From the NCBI RefSeq assembly GCF_018294505.1, contig NC_057803.1, positions 690,210,831 to 690,274,830 on the forward strand: DNA of 64,000 bases, written 5' to 3'. The translations under genes and the position numbers were made by a program. The stretch comes from Triticum aestivum. Lineage: Eukaryota > Streptophyta > Magnoliopsida > Poales > Poaceae. Positions 20,994 through 35,413 of the stretch are shown piece after piece (positions within the stretch are counted from its first letter, which is position 1; each line of letters starts with the position of its first letter). Below the pieces are notes generated by a model. That model was not told the origin of the DNA, ran no database searches, and saw only the letters and a list, made by a program, of their open reading frames with translations.

Positions 20994-22460
20994 TCATTCC
21001 ATTGTTCCGGAGAACGGAGTTTTAGTCATCTTGCCCATGAGGCATGGTTCGCAAGCACCAAGTGGTTCATAATCAAGTGATTCCAAAAGCCCATCAGCAT
21101 GGAGTTTCTTAATGCACTTTACACCAATATGGCCTAAACGGCAATGCCACAAATAAGTTGCACTATCATTATCAACTTTGCATCTTTTAGCTTCAATATT
21201 ATGAACATGTGTATCGCCACGATTGAGATTCAATAAAAATAGACCACTCAACAAGGGTGCATGACCATAAAAGATATTACTCATATAAATAGAACAACCA
21301 TTATTCTCTGATTTAAATGAATAACCATCTCCCATCAAACAAGATCCAAATATAATGTTTATGCTCAACGCTGGCACCAAATAAAAACTATTCAAGTCTA
21401 AAACTAATCCCAAAGGTAGATGTCGAGGTAGCGTGCCGACGGCGATCACATCGACCTTGGAACCTTTCCCGACGTGCATTGTCACCTCATCCTTAGCCAA
21501 TCTTTGTTTAATCCGTAGCCCATATTTTGAGTTGCAAATATGAGCAATAGAACCAGTATCAAATACCCAGGTGCTACTACAAGTATTAGTAAGGTACACA
21601 TCAATAATATGTATACCAAATATACCTTTCACTTTGCCATCCTTCTTATCCGCCAAATACTTAGGGCAGTTCCGCTTCCAGTGACCAGTCCCTTTGCAGT
21701 AGAAGCACTCAGTTTCATGCTTAGGTCCAGACTTGGGTTTCTTCCTTTGAGCAGCAACTTGCTTTTCGTTCTTCTTGAAGTTCCCATTCTTTCCTTTGCC
21801 CTTTTTCTTAAAACTAGTGGTCTTATTGACCATCAACACTTGATGCTCCTTCTTGATTTCTACCTCCGTAGCCTTTAGCATTGCGAAGAGCTCGGGAATC
21901 ATTTTCGTCATCCCTTGCATATTATAGTTCATGATGAAGCCTTTATAGCTTTGTGGCAGTGATTGAAAAACTCTGTCAATGACACTATCGTCAAGAAGAT
22001 TAACTCCCAGCTGAGATAAGTGGTTATGGTACCCGGACATTCCGATTATGTGTTCACTGACAGAACTATTCTCCTCCATTTTGCAGCTATAGAACTTGTT
22101 GGAGACTTCATATATCTCAACTTGGGCATTTGCTTGAAATATTAACTTCAAATCTTGGAACATCTCATATGCCCCATGACGTTCAAAACGTCTTTGAAGT
22201 CCCAATTCCAAGTTGTAAAGCATGGAACACTAAACTATAAAGTAGTCATCAGCTTTGCTCTGCCAGACGTTCACAACGTCCGTAGTTGCATCTGTAGCAG
22301 GCCTAGCACCTAGCGGTGCTTCCAGGACATAATTCTTCTGTGCAACAATGAGGATAATCCTCAAGTTATGGACCCAGCCCGTGTAATTACTACCATCATC
22401 TTACAACTTAGCTTTCTCTAGGAACGCATTAAAATTCAAAGGAACGTTAGCACGGGCCAT
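20994..22460 (-). pseudogene. Angela-1 gag-protease-pre-integrase
   Basis: The gag start is MARANVPLNFNAFLEKAKL at 22460, followed at once by an in-frame TAA (22403-22401). Another in-frame stop lies just before the ATG at 22223, from which 409 codons are open. That part holds the gag core, a CCHC zinc knuckle (CFYCKGTGHWKRNC), the aspartic protease motif WVFDTGS and the pre-integrase HHCC-type region (LWHCRLGH...CEPC). Two gag stops mean that full Gag cannot be made from this copy. Confidence 0.92.
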
Positions 22461-22735
22461 TGATCTACAACAGCATAGACATGCAAAAAAAATATCAGGA
22501 CTAAGTTCATGATACATTAAAGTTCAGTTAATCATATTACTTAAGAACTCTCACTTAGATAGACATCCCTCTAGTCATCTAAATGATCACGTGATCCAAA
22601 TCAACTAAACCATGTCCGATCATCACATGAGATGGAGTAGTTTTCAATGGTGAACATCACTATGTTGATCATATCTACTATATGATTCACGTTCGACCTT
22701 TCGGTCTCAGTGCTCCGAGGCCATATCTGCATATG

Positions 22736-25700
22736 TGTGACCCCCAGATAATTAGGCTACAGTAATCCCACACTAATGGTGCCACATCACCACGGTTACT
22801 GTTGTTAACCTTGCGTTAATTCGAAACCGCTTCAAAATTCAAACTCAAATTAATGTCAACAATAAAAGTTTTAAAAAGTTGAAACAAAAATGTTCGGTGG
22901 GTGCCGGGTATTACAAGGGTAATTATAATAAAGCAAACACATTTTTATAAAATGCCTAAATGATTTAAAATAAAGTGAAAACAGAAAAACAAACTAAGAG
23001 AAAACAAAACAAAAGAAAGAAGGGAAAAGCCCCCCTGGCCAACTAGGCCAGACGGCCCAGCTGGCCGACACACCTGGCCCAGCCGGCCGGTCCAACCGGG
23101 CCCTCACTCCCCATAACCCCCCCCTCCCACCGACGGGAAACCCTAGCCTGTAACCCCCCACGCCCCCACTCGCCCCCACGTCTCTCTCGCTCCCCCACTC
23201 TTTCGCTCTCTTCCCCCTCGATCTGGATCGAGATCGGGGGCAGGGACCCGAAGCCGACGTGCCCCCCCGTGGTGCCGCCCACCGCAGGTCAGCTGAAGCT
23301 CCTCCACCGGACCGCCGCATCGCCGCCCCGCATCTGGCTCCATCCATCGTCGCCGCGGACCCTGATCTCGTCGCGCCGACGCTACCCAGAGCGCCCCCGC
23401 CTCGGCCACCTCATCGTCGACCCCGCCGCCGCTTCGCCGTCCTCCTCCTCATTTCCTCCTCACCGGACGCCGCCGCCCTGCCTGGCGCTCGTCGTCGTCC
23501 TCACCCTCCTCCCCATCCGTGGACCGGAAGGGGCCCTCGATGTCGCCATCCGCCGCACCGTCGCCGGAAACGCATCTCCGTCCCCTCCATCGAGCATACC
23601 GTTGCACAACTACAGGGCTGGTGAGGACCTCCCCGTCCGACCCCATCTCCCCTCCCAACGGTCACCGTGCTCGCGCTCATCCACGCGGCAACCGCCCGCA
23701 GCTCGTCGCGTCGCTCGAAACGGCGCCTGCGGCCCCCTGCCGACCGCACCCTATGTGTGCACCCGCGGCCCTCGCTCGCCTCGCCTGACCACCGCGCGCA
23801 CGTGCGCCACCCCTCTCCGCCGACGCCCCATCTCCGGCCGCTCCGGTCGCCGCGACCGGCGTCTCCCCTGGCCGACGCCGTGGCCACCGACGCCCTGCTG
23901 CACCGGGTCTGGGGCTCCGCCCGCTAAGGGGCGCCCCGCAGCGCCCCTGCGCCCATTCGCCCGTTAGGCCCCTAGGGCCATTGACATGTGGGGCCCAGCC
24001 CCAGAATGTTTTTAATAAAATAAAAATAAAATAAGTAAAAATGAATTAATAAAATTTATAATTAGTGAATTAATTAAGTTAATTAATCCTCTTTAATTAA
24101 GCTAATTAACATGTTAGTTTAAATAAACAGCAGTTAGTTTAACCTAATCCCTAATTAACCTAACAGTGAATGACAGGTGGGTCCCACTGGACCCACATGT
24201 CAGTTTGACCAGTCAACCCCTCTGTTGACTGCTGACATCATGCTGATGTCATGATGATGTCAGCAAACACTGTTCTGGATAATGTTGTATTAAAATAACT
24301 AAATTAATCCTAAAATGATTTAAATCTTTTAAAATTAATATAAAATAAACCGTAGCTCGGATGAAAATACTTTCTACACGAAAGTTGCTCAGAACGACAA
24401 GATGAATCAGGATACGCAGCCCGTTCGTCCGCCACACACCCCTAACATATCGAACACGCAACTTTCCCCCTCCGGTTCATCTTTCCGGAAACGCAAAACA
24501 CCGGGGATACTTTCCCGGATGGCCCCCCCCCCTTCGCCGGTATCACCTCCTACCGCGTTAGGGCAAACCTAGCACCGCGTATTGCCTTGTTATATTTTGT
24601 GATGCTTTGTTTGCTCCATATCTACTGTTTCTTCCCCCCTCTTCTTCTCAAGTAGACCCTGAGACCGGCGTTGAAGCGATTGAGTACGACTACGGTGTTG
24701 ACGACCCCTCTCTCTTGCCAGAGCAACCAGGCAAGCCCCCCCCCTGATCACCAGATATCGCCTATTCTACTCTCTATACTGCTTGCATTAGAGTAGTGTA
24801 GCATGTTACTGTTCGGTTACTCCTATTCTGCTGCATAGCCTGTCATTGTTGCTACAGTCGTTGATACCTTACCCGCAATCCTAAATGCTTAGTACAGGAT
24901 GCTAGTTTATCATCATTGGCCCTACATTCTTGTCAGACTGCCTTGCTATACTATCAGGCCGTGATCACTTGGGAGGTGATCATGGGTATATACTATACAT
25001 ATATACATACTATACAGATGGTGACTAAAGTCGAGTCAGCTCGTTGAGTACCCGCAAGTGATTCCGATGTGGGGGCTGGAAGGACAGGTGGCTCCATCCC
25101 GGTAGAGGTGGGCCTGGGTTCCCGACGGCCCCCGACTGTTACTTTGTGGCGGAGTGACAGGGCAGTTTGAGACCACCTAGGAGAGAGGTGGGCCTGGCCC
25201 TGGTCGACGTTCGCAGTTACTTCATAATAACACGCTTAACGAGATCTTGGTATTTGATCTGAGTCTGGCCACTGGCCTATACGCACTAACCAACTACGTG
25301 GGAATGATATGGGCACTCTACGTCGTGGTATCAGCCGAAGCCTTCTAGACGTCAGCGACTGAGCGGCGTGCGCCTGATTGGACCGCGTAACGTGACTTCC
25401 TTTGTAATGGAGGTTGCTAGGTCTGCTTCCGGCCGCCCTCGCAACGTGCAGGTGTGCAATGGGCGATGGGCCCAGACCCCTGCGCCATAGGAGTTAGACC
25501 GGCGTGCTGACCTCTCTGTTAGGCCTAGGTGGGGCTGCGATGTGTTGATCTTTCGAGGCCGGGCATGACCCAGGAAAGTGTGTCCGGCCAAATGGGATCG
25601 AGCGTGTTGGGTTATGTGGTGCACCCCTGCAGGGAAGTTTATCTATTCGAATAGCCGTGTTCCTCGGTAAAAGGACGACCCGGAGTTGTACCTTGACCTT

Positions 25701-26475
25701 ATGACAACTAGAACCGAATACTTAATAAATCACACCCAGACAAGTTCCACAGACAACCCAGTGACCGCTTTTCCACAGGGCGACGAGGGGAGGATCGCCG
25801 GGTAGGATTATGCTATGCGATGCTACTTGGAGGACTTCAATCTACTCTCTTCTACATGCTGCAAGATGGAGGCTGCCAGAAGCGTAGTCTTCGATAGGAC
25901 TAGCTATCCCCCTCTTATTCTGGCATTCTGCAGTTCAGTCCACTCATATTGCCTCCTTACACATATACCCATGCATATGTAGTGTAGCTCCTTGCTTGCG
26001 AGTACTATGGATGAGTACTCACGGTTGCTCTTCTCCCTCTTTTCCCCTTTTCCCTTCTACCTGGTTGTCGCAACCAGATGCTGGAGCCCTGGAGCCAGAA
26101 GCCACTGTCGACGACGACTCCTACTACACTGGAGGTGCCTACTACTACGTGCAGGCTGCTGACGACGACCAGGAGTGGTTTAGGAGGATCCCAGGCAGGA
26201 GGCCTGCGCCTCTTTCGATCTGTATCCTAGTTTGTGCTAGCCATCTTATGGCATCTTGTTTAACTTATGTCTGTACTCAGATATTGTTGCTTCCGCTGAC
26301 TCGTCTATGATCGAGCACTTGTATTCGAGCCCTCGAGGCCCCTGGCTTGTATTATGATGCTTGTATGACTTATTTTATTTTAGAGTTGTGTTGTGATATC
26401 TTCCCGTGAGTCCCTGATCTTGATCGTACACGTTTGCGTGTATGATTAGTGTACGATTGAATCGGGGGCGTCACA
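22736..26475 (+). repeat. LARD-like element 5' LTR
   Basis: 3,740 bp. A GC-rich block at about 23040-23970 carries long overlapping ORFs on both strands that I regard as compositional. In the last ~475 bp I count about 16 differences from the 3' LTR, mostly transitions, i.e. roughly 3 percent. That makes it much younger than its host Angela-1. Confidence 0.92.
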
Positions 26476-29400
26476 AGTTGGTATCAGAGCCGACTGCCTG
26501 TAGGAATCCCCCTTCCACACTCCTTGGCCGAAGTTGAGTCTAGGTATTACAAAATTGTTTACTAACATGGCTATGCGGCCCATGGGCCCACGTCGCCATT
26601 GGGTGATATTAGGATCTTTTATTCCTCGACCTATACTCTGGGATTCTGATCTCTCTTCTACTCGGGTTAAATGATTTTTGCTAACTCTAACTCTAGGTTC
26701 TCGTAAATACTTTCTCCCAGAGAGCCCCTTCATTCCAGATGATGGCCTGCTTCACTAGAAGATTCCGAAGATACTCTTCGATATTCTCTCAAGACTTTGT
26801 GTCCACCACTTTTGCTATTCCCGACCACCGATAAATCCTTATGGATAACTACTTACACTTGCCATTCATACGATCATCCCCCGTTGATCTTGTTATTACA
26901 AGATACCCCAAAGTTTTCTCTATTGTTCCGAGAATACTTTGTGCCTAATGCCTTACAGTTCCTTGTCGCCTGAATACACCTACAAATTAATCCTCACACT
27001 TATCGAGGATTGGTTTCTCCCTAGTTGTTCAGGTGTTTCACAAAATTCTTCGAAATATTATTTGATTTTCGAGAATCCTCTGCAGCCTATGGCTCTAGAA
27101 ATTCTTGTCTGCCTGCATTATGGTTAAATCCCAAATGCCTAGCATTATTCATTGACATCCTTTGCACTATCATTTTGAGACCGTTGATTCAATATGATGC
27201 GGTTGTTCGCAATCGTCAATCACAATTAGAATCCATCCTTCCGGCTCAGACGTCATTTTTGAACATGAGCTGGTTCTCGACCAATCAATTGTCATCAGTT
27301 GTACCCCTAAGTCTATTCAGCTTATCCATTCTTAATCAGAGCGTTTGCTTCCGATTCTTCGATTTGGAATCATAATTCCTTTGCATTTGAGCTTCGAATT
27401 ATTCAGATGATTCCACAACCGTTGCATTTGTATTCTTTCCTCTTCTGGTTGAGTACCGATACTCACATCAGATCCTTTGTGGACCATCAAGTCCTTTGTT
27501 GGATTGTTATCCGACAGTGTCCTTCATATTTAATCACCTTGTGAGTTATTTCCCTGATACATAATACCATTGGTAAATCCTATACTTTGAATTGGCCAAC
27601 CATGCTCTGCTTTCGAGCTGGTGATAATTACTCTCGAAGCTTGTGGTATATGTTTCTAAGATACCCCGATGGGTTGAACCCATGCCTTTCTTAATCGGTG
27701 TGAACCCGAAAGTTTTTCAAGGTTCATACTCCTCTGGTAATTCACCAAGTAGGTCTTCGCACTCAAATCACTTTAATAGAGTAGTGAATGAAAGGTTATG
27801 CATTGAAGAAGTGGGAGTCGACCTTGAACTTTGTGTTCATGCCCATGGACACGATGTAGATCTTATCATTAAAGCTTCTCTTACATTAATATTCCCTTGG
27901 TATTAGTTCATCTTATATCTGGGATCATGCCTTTTTGCAATCATGGTCCCGACCACGTTCTCCTTTACTTACCATTTCTCGTGCAAGTTTAAGCACTTGT
28001 CTTGTGCAGAGCAATACCCCAGTCCAACCTCTACTTTGATCTGTCATCGAGTATCACCCCCTGGTATCTCGAGATTATCATGGAACTACATAACTTCTTA
28101 CGAGTTCTTCATCAAGTACTACATTCTCACGGATTCCAATTTTGCACGGGCTTCGAGTTATTAAACACTCAAAGACATCGATAACTGAACCGAGTCCGCG
28201 CTGCGGTTCAACAACTCTTAGTAATCTTCCTTGCGTACGAGTTTGTACCCGATCACGGCACTCATAGCCTGTTTGGCTATATGATTGTCATGATGATTTT
28301 AACGGTGCTACCTGGTCCTTATTCTCGGAGCACCACTTTCGATGATGAGCTAAGCTTGCGTCGATTTTCCTTGTCATATCATTTCACCTTGAACAGCAAG
28401 CTTGATTTCGAGTTTGTGTCGTACTCGTGGTTCCAATAACCTTTCGCTTCATCATTCCTTTGACTTAATATCATCGCCGATTGATTACATCTTCATGAAT
28501 TCTCTTGACAAATGTGTCATGATCATCATCAACATTTTGATGCTCTTCCAAGATATCTATTGAATTCTTCATGGGAAATACCATCCTTGCCCTCGATGAG
28601 TTGTGTTATCATCGGCCACTTTATTGCCTTCCCTCCAACACAAACTTGTTCGTGTTTTGTGTTATACCTTGAGTTCCTTGCTATCCAGCATTTATTCTTC
28701 TTTACCTTGGAGTGTTACCATCTTTTATGTCAAGAATGTCGTGAGGATTACTCCACCTCTTAAGAATTCTTGGTATAGTGATACTTCTCACCATCACCAT
28801 TCTTTCTTGGTCCTCATGTTAATTCCAACCGGGGTACCAACAAGTGAGCGGTGTTGTTTGGATGTTGATCCCTATTACTTCGAAGTTAATGGTCGGTCGT
28901 TCATTCTTTGACTATTAATTATTGAATCTCCATTCTGACATTGGTCGTGCAACCCAACCCATATTTCGGGCGCACCTTTCAACCAATGTTTAATTGTGTA
29001 TGTTTTCCTCGAGCTTACTTCCTTATATCATTTGATATGACAAATGTTATCTCCTTATCCACATAATTGTGGAGATCCATCTTTTGGATACCTCGATGAG
29101 TTATCATAGACTCCATCAGCTACCCCATCACCCCTTTCCTTGGTTTAATGATGAACCCTTGTTTCACAACTCGCTTCCATAGTTCTTTCCCCTGAGAACC
29201 TTGCAATGTCATCTCGACAATTTGTGTTGCACCTTTCTTCTCAGGCATCCTGGGTGTGAGGTATCCTACCACCAATCAGAACTGTATCTCGGTCTGATAT
29301 GATGGTTGGAACATAATTCCAAGAGTTATAACTTTGGTCTTTATATGACCCGGTAAGGTGGTGTCATACCTAGCCCACCTAGCCGGAGGCCCTATTGTTA

Positions 29401-30665
29401 CAGTTTCCTTTTTAACAAGGTTAACCATTTTTCCATAAGGAAATTGTAAGGCTTATTCTATAAGTTGTTCCTGACGAATCCTTTGTGTATCCAAAGTCTG
29501 ATCTTTGCTTGAAGACCATGCCAATGCTATCTGTAAGCATGACTGTGGTACTCAAACATCAACAAGAGCATTGGAAGCGCAATGCTAAGTTTTCTTTATC
29601 CAAACACCGTTGTATGGGTAATGTCATGAAATTTCTCTCCCTTTACCTAAAGGGTTTTCTACATTATATCCTGCCACGGATATCATCCTCTGCTTGTCCT
29701 TGGGAAGGATATATCCCTGAAATATGTGTTTAAACACATTTTCCTTTCCATTGTTCTGTTTACTCTGATAATCATATTTTCCTTTCCATTGTTTTGTTTA
29801 ACCTTTCTTGTAATCTAACTTAGCTGAGCAGAGATAATTCCCTGCTTAGTTGAGCACCTCGTTGTACCACTCTGTCAGTAGACCATGTTACTTTTGTTGA
29901 TGACATTTCGGTAGCCACTGATGGATAAGAACTTTGCCTATTGGTCCGCCTCGTTTCAACGAGTAGGAAAATGGTTCTCTTCGTCCCTCGCCCTTGGTAC
30001 CGACGTTGTTGTCGACATAATCGATACGCTACCCTGTGACATGCCTTGCTTGCATGATCACGCAAGAAGTCTCCACCCTCCCAACTTTTAACTCACATGG
30101 TGGGCCAATAACCCACAGTTCCACGGGATCGAAACCCGACTCTCCTGTACAACCGCGTTTCTAATGGTTATTCCCCACGCTTAGCTTCGTATTTAAATTA
30201 TGGGGCCGCCTTCCTAGTGCTCTATTATGGTATCAGATGCAATACTTACTCTCGCTGCTCTGAACCCCTTTCTCACTCTGGTTCAGACTTCGAGCAACTA
30301 TCTATCCGCTGGGAACCTCTTATTGTACCTTCGTACCTTACTCTTGATGTATTTTTATATGTTCAACTCAAGAGATAATCTTGTGCTCATTCATGGGTTA
30401 ACCCCAGATTGTTTTCCCTCATAAGCATTCTGTCGTAGCCGAGTTGTCCCTTACCTATTCGTAAGTACGTTGGAGATCCCGAAGAAAGGATGACGACTTG
30501 ATCATGGTGACTTGAAGCAGAGAAATGAAGACAGCAACGAAAGGGATCAACCTCTTCGAAAGGGTAGCCAAGACCGAGAAGGCTCGTTAGGTTTTTGCTA
30601 CCAACATCCCCCCCTTACTCCACCGCTTAAATCTCGGGACGAGATTTCTTGTAGTGGAGGAGAAT
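26476..30665 (+). other. LARD-like element interior, non-coding
   Basis: Starts AGTTGGTATCAGAGCC and ends with the purine tract before the 3' LTR. The composition is T/C-rich with many short plus-strand ORFs (60-116 codons), none with zinc-knuckle, protease, RT or integrase motifs. Near 30600-30665 the phrase ACGAGATTTCTTGTAGTGG is typical of Gypsy 3' ends. It may be a scrambled or extremely degenerate relic of a Gypsy pol. Confidence 0.75.
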
Positions 30666-33600
30666 TGTGACGCCCGGATAATTAGGCTACAGTAATCCCA
30701 CGCTAATGGTGCCACATCACCACGGTTACTGTTGTTAACCTTGCGTTAATTCGAAACCGCTTCAAAATTCAAACTCAAATTAATGTCAACAATAGAAGTT
30801 TTCAAAAGTTGAAACAAAAATGTTCGGTGGGTGTCGGGTATTACAAGGGTAATTATAATAAAGCAAACACATTTTTATGAAATGCCTAAATGATTTAAAA
30901 TAAAATGAAAACAGAAAAACAAACTAAGAGAAAACAAAACAAAAGAAAGAAGGGAAAGCCCCCTGGCCAACTGGGCCAGACGGCCCAGCTGGCCGACACA
31001 CCTGGCCCAGCCGGCCGGCCCAACCGGGCCCTCACTCCCCATAACCCCCCCACACACACACACCGACGGGAAACCCTAGCCCGTAACCCCCCACGCCCCC
31101 ACGTCTCCCTCGCTCCCCCACTCTTTCGCTCTCTTCCCCCTCGATCTGGATCGAGATCGGGGGTAGCGACCCGAAGCCGACGTGCCCCCCCGTGGCGCCG
31201 CCCACCGCAGGTCGGCTGAAGCTCCTTCGCCGGACCGCCGCATCGCCGCCCCGCATCTGGCTCCATCCATCGTCGCTCCGGATCCCGATCCCGTCGCGCC
31301 GACGCCACCCAGAGCGCCCCCGCCTCGGCCACCTCATCGTCGACCCCGTCGCCGCTTCGCCGTCCTCCTCCTCATTTCCTCCTCACCGGATGCCGCCGCC
31401 CTGCCCGGCGCTCGCCGTCGTCCTCACCCTCCTCCCCGTCCCTGGACCGGAAGGGGCCCTTGATGTCGCCATCCGCCGCACCGTCGCTGGAAACGCATCT
31501 CCGTCCCCTCCATCGAGCACACTGTTGCACAACTACAGGGTCGATGAGGACCTCCCCGTCCGACCCCATCTCCCCTCCCAACGGTCACTGCGCTCGCGCT
31601 CATCCATGCGGCAACCGCCCGCAGCTTGTCGCGTCGCTCGAAACGGCGCCCGCGGCCCCCTGCCGACCGCACCCTGTGCGTGCACCCGCGGCCCCCTGCC
31701 GACCGCACCCTGTGCATGCACCCGCGGCCCTCGCTCGCCTCGCCTGACCACCGCGCGCACGTGCGCCACCCCTCTTCGCCGACACCCCGTCTCCGGCCGC
31801 TCCGGTCGCCGCGACCGGCGTCTCCCCTAGCCGACGCCGTGGCCACCGGCGCCCTGCTGCGCCGGGTCTGGGGCTCTGCCCGCTAACGGGCGCCCCACAG
31901 CGCCCCTGCGCCCATTCGCCCGTTAGGCCCCTAGGGCCATTGACATGTGGGGCCCGGCCCTATAACGTTTTTAATAAAATAAAATTAAAATAAGTAAAAG
32001 TGAATTGATAAAAATTATAATTAATTAATTAATTAGTGAATTAATTAAGTTAATTAATCCTCTTTAATTAAGCTAATTAACCTGTTAGTTTAAATAAACA
32101 GTAGTTAGTTTAACCTAATCCCTAATTAGCCTAACAGTGAATGACAGGTGGGTCCCACTGGACCCACACGTCAGTTTGACCAGTCAACCCCTCTGTTGAC
32201 TACTGACGTCATGCTGATGTCATGATGATGTCAGCAAACACTATTCTGGATAATGTTGTATTAAAATAACTAAATTAATCCTAAAATGATTTAAATCTTT
32301 TAAAATTAATATAAAATAAACCGTAGCTCAGATGAAAATACTTTCTACATGAAAGTTGCTCAGAACGACGAGACGAATCCAGATACGCAGCCCGTTCGTC
32401 CGCCACACACCCCTAACATATCGAACATGCAACTTTCCCCCTCCGATTCATCTGTCTGGAAACGCAAAACACCGGGGATACTTTCCCGGATGTCCCCCCC
32501 CCTTCGCCGGTATCACCTCCTACCGCGTTAGGGCATATATAGCTAGCACCGCGTATTGCCTTGTTATATTTTGTGATGCTTTGTTTGCTCCATATTTACT
32601 GTTTCTTCCCCCCTCTTCTTCTCCGGTAGACCCTGAGACTGGTGTTGATGCGATTGAGTATGACTACGGTGTTGACGACCCCTCTCTCTTGCTAGAGCAA
32701 CCAGGCAAGCCCCCCCTCCCTGATCACCAGATATCGCCTATTCTACTCTCTATACTGCTTGCATTAGAGTAGTGTAGCATGTTACTGTTCGGTTACTCCT
32801 ATTCTGCTGCATAGCCTGTCATTGTTGCTACAGTCGTTGATACCTTACCCGCAATCCTAAATGCTTAGTACAGGATGCTAGTTTATCATCATTGGCCCTA
32901 CATTCTTGTCAGACTGCCTTGCTATACTATCAGGCCGTGATCACTTGGGAGGTGATCATGGGTATATACTATACATATATACATACTATACAGATGGTGA
33001 CTAAAGTCGAGTCAGCTCATTGAGTACCCGCAAGTGATTCCGATGTGGGGGCTGGAAGGACAGGTGGCTCCATCCCGGTAGAGGTGGGCCTGGGTTCCCG
33101 ACGGCCCCCGACTGTTACTTTGTGGCGGAGCGACAGGGCAGTTTGAGACCACCTAGGAGAGAGGTGGGCCTGGCCCTGGTCGACGTTCGCAGTTACTTCA
33201 TAATAACACGCTTAACGAGATCTTGGTATTTGATCTGAGTCTGGCCACTGGCCTATACGCACTAACCAACTACGTGGGAATGATATGGGCACTCGACGTC
33301 GTGGTATCAGCTGAAGCCTTCTAGACGTCAGCGACTGAGCGGCGCGCGCCTGATTGGACCGCGTAACGTGACTTCCTTTGTAATGGAGGTTGCTAGGTCT
33401 GCTTCCGGCCGCCCTCGCAACATGCAGGTGTGCAATGGGCGATGGGCCCAGACCCCTGCGCCATAGGAGTTAGACCGGCGTGCTGACCTCTCTGTTAGGC
33501 CTAGGTGGGGCTGCGATGTGTTGATCTTTCGAGGCCGGGCATGACCCAGGAAAGTGTGTCCGGCCAAATGGGATCGAGCGTGTTGGGTTATGTGGTGCAC

Positions 33601-34451
33601 CCCTGCAGGGAAGTTTATCTATTCGAATAGTCGTGTCCCTCGGTAAAAGGATGACCCGGAGTTGTACCTTGACCTTATGACAACTAGAACCGGGTACTTA
33701 ATAAAACACACCCAGACAAGTTCCACAGACAACCCGGTGACCGCTTTTCCACAGGGCGATGAGGGGAGGATCGCCGGGTAGGATTATGCTATGCGATGCT
33801 ACTTGGAGGACTTCAATCTACTCTCTTCTACATGCTGCAAGATGGAGGCTGCCAGAAGCGTAGTCTTCGATAGGACTAGCTATCCCCCTCTTATTCTGCC
33901 ATTCTGTAGTTCAGTCCACTCATATTGCCTCCTTACACATATACCCATGCATATGTAGTGTAGCTCCTTGCTTGCGAGTACTTTGGATGAGTACTCACGG
34001 TTGCTTTTCTCCCTCTTTTCCCCTTTTCCTTTCTACCTGGTTGTCACAACCAGATGCTGGAGCCCTGGAGCCAGACGCCACCGTCGACGACGACTCCTAC
34101 TACACTGGAGGTGCCTACTACTACATGCAGGCTGTTGACGACGACCAGGAGTAGTTTAGGAGGATCCTAGGCAGGAGGCATGCGCCTCTTTCAATCTGTA
34201 TCCCAGTTTGTGCTAGCCATCTTATGGCATCTTGTTTAACTTATGTCTGTACTCGGATATTGTTGCTTCCGCTGACTCGTCTATGATCGAGCACTTGTAT
34301 TCGAGCCCTCGAGGCCCCTGGCTTGTATTATGATGCTTGTATGACATATTTTATTTTACAGTTGTGTTGTGATATCTTCCCGTGAGTCCCTGATCTTGAT
34401 CGTACACGTTTGCGTGTATGATTAGTGTACGATTGAATCGGGGGCGTCACA
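30666..34451 (+). repeat. LARD-like element 3' LTR
   Basis: 3,786 bp, about 46 bp longer than the 5' LTR. One cause is a 36-bp tandem duplication starting at 31652 (GCGGCCCCCTGCCGACCGCA unit twice; once in the 5' LTR). Another difference is a (CA)n run near 31050 in place of CCCTCCC. A last fragment of a third LTR copy lies at 38677-38817. Confidence 0.92.
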
Positions 34452-35413
34452 ATATGCTAGGCTCGTCAAGTTTAACCCGAGTATTCTGCATGTGCAAAAC
34501 TAGCTTGCGCCTGTTGTATGTGAACATAGAGCTTATGACACCCGATCATCACGTGGTGTCTCGGCACGACGAACTGTAGCAACGGTGCATACTCAAGGAG
34601 AACACTTATACCTTGAAATTAAGTAAGGGATCATCTTATAATGCTACCGCCGTACTAAAATAAGGTGCATAAAAATAAACATCACATGCAATCAAAATAT
34701 GTGACATGATATGGCCATCATCATCTTGTGCTCATGATCTCCATCAGCGAAACATCGTCATGATCTCCATCGTCACTGGCTTGCCACCTTGATCTCCATC
34801 ATAGCATCATTGTTGTCTCGCCAACTATTGCTACTACGACTATCGCTACCGCTTAGTGATAAAGTAAAGCAATTACGTGGTGATTGCATTTCATACAATA
34901 AAGTGACAACCATACGGCTCCTGCCAGTTGCCGATAACTCCGTTACAAAACATGATCATCTCAGACAACAATTTATATCACGTCATGTCTTGACCATATC
35001 ACATCACAACAAGCCCTGCAAAAACAACTTAGACGTCCTCTACTTTTTTGTTGCAAGTTTTACGTGGCTGCTACGGGCTTCTAGCAAGAACCTATCTTAC
35101 TACGCATCAAAACCACAAAATTTTTTTGTGAAGTGTGATGTTTTAACCTTCAACAAGGACCGGACGTAGTAAAAATTGATTCAACTAAAGTTGGAGAAAC
35201 AGACACCCGCCAGCCACCTATGTGCAAAAGCACGTCGATAGAACCAGTCTCATGAATGAGGTCATGTAATGTCGGTCTGGGCCGCTTCATCCAACAATAC
35301 CACCGAATCAAAGTAAGACATTGGTGGTAAGCAGTATGACTATTATCGCCCACAACTCTTTGTGTTCTACTCGTGCATAAAACATCTACGCATATACCTG
35401 GCTCGGATGCTAC

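Larger units (their letters stand above)
22736..34451 (+). mobile_element. Large non-coding LTR retrotransposon (LARD-like)
   Basis: LTRs lie at 22736-26475 and 30666-34451. Both open TGTGAC(G)CCC and close GGGCGTCACA, an inverted terminal word. The 5-bp target duplication ATATG is perfect (22731-22735 and 34452-34456). The primer-binding site TGGTATCAGAGC (26479-26490) matches initiator tRNA-Met and a purine-rich tract (GTGGAGGAGAAT) precedes the second LTR. The 4.2-kb interior has no gag or pol, so movement must have used proteins from another element. LTRs near 3.75 kb with a non-coding interior fit the LARD class known from barley Sukkula. I cannot name the family. It inserted between the primer-binding site and gag of Angela-1. 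Confidence 0.92.

Noticed and set aside
23040..23970. Long overlapping ORFs on both strands in the LARD-like LTR, repeated at 30960-31890
   Set aside because: They lie in a GC-rich repeat, encode Pro/Arg/Ala-rich low-complexity protein on both strands at once, and lengths differ between the LTR copies. Stop-poor composition explains them.
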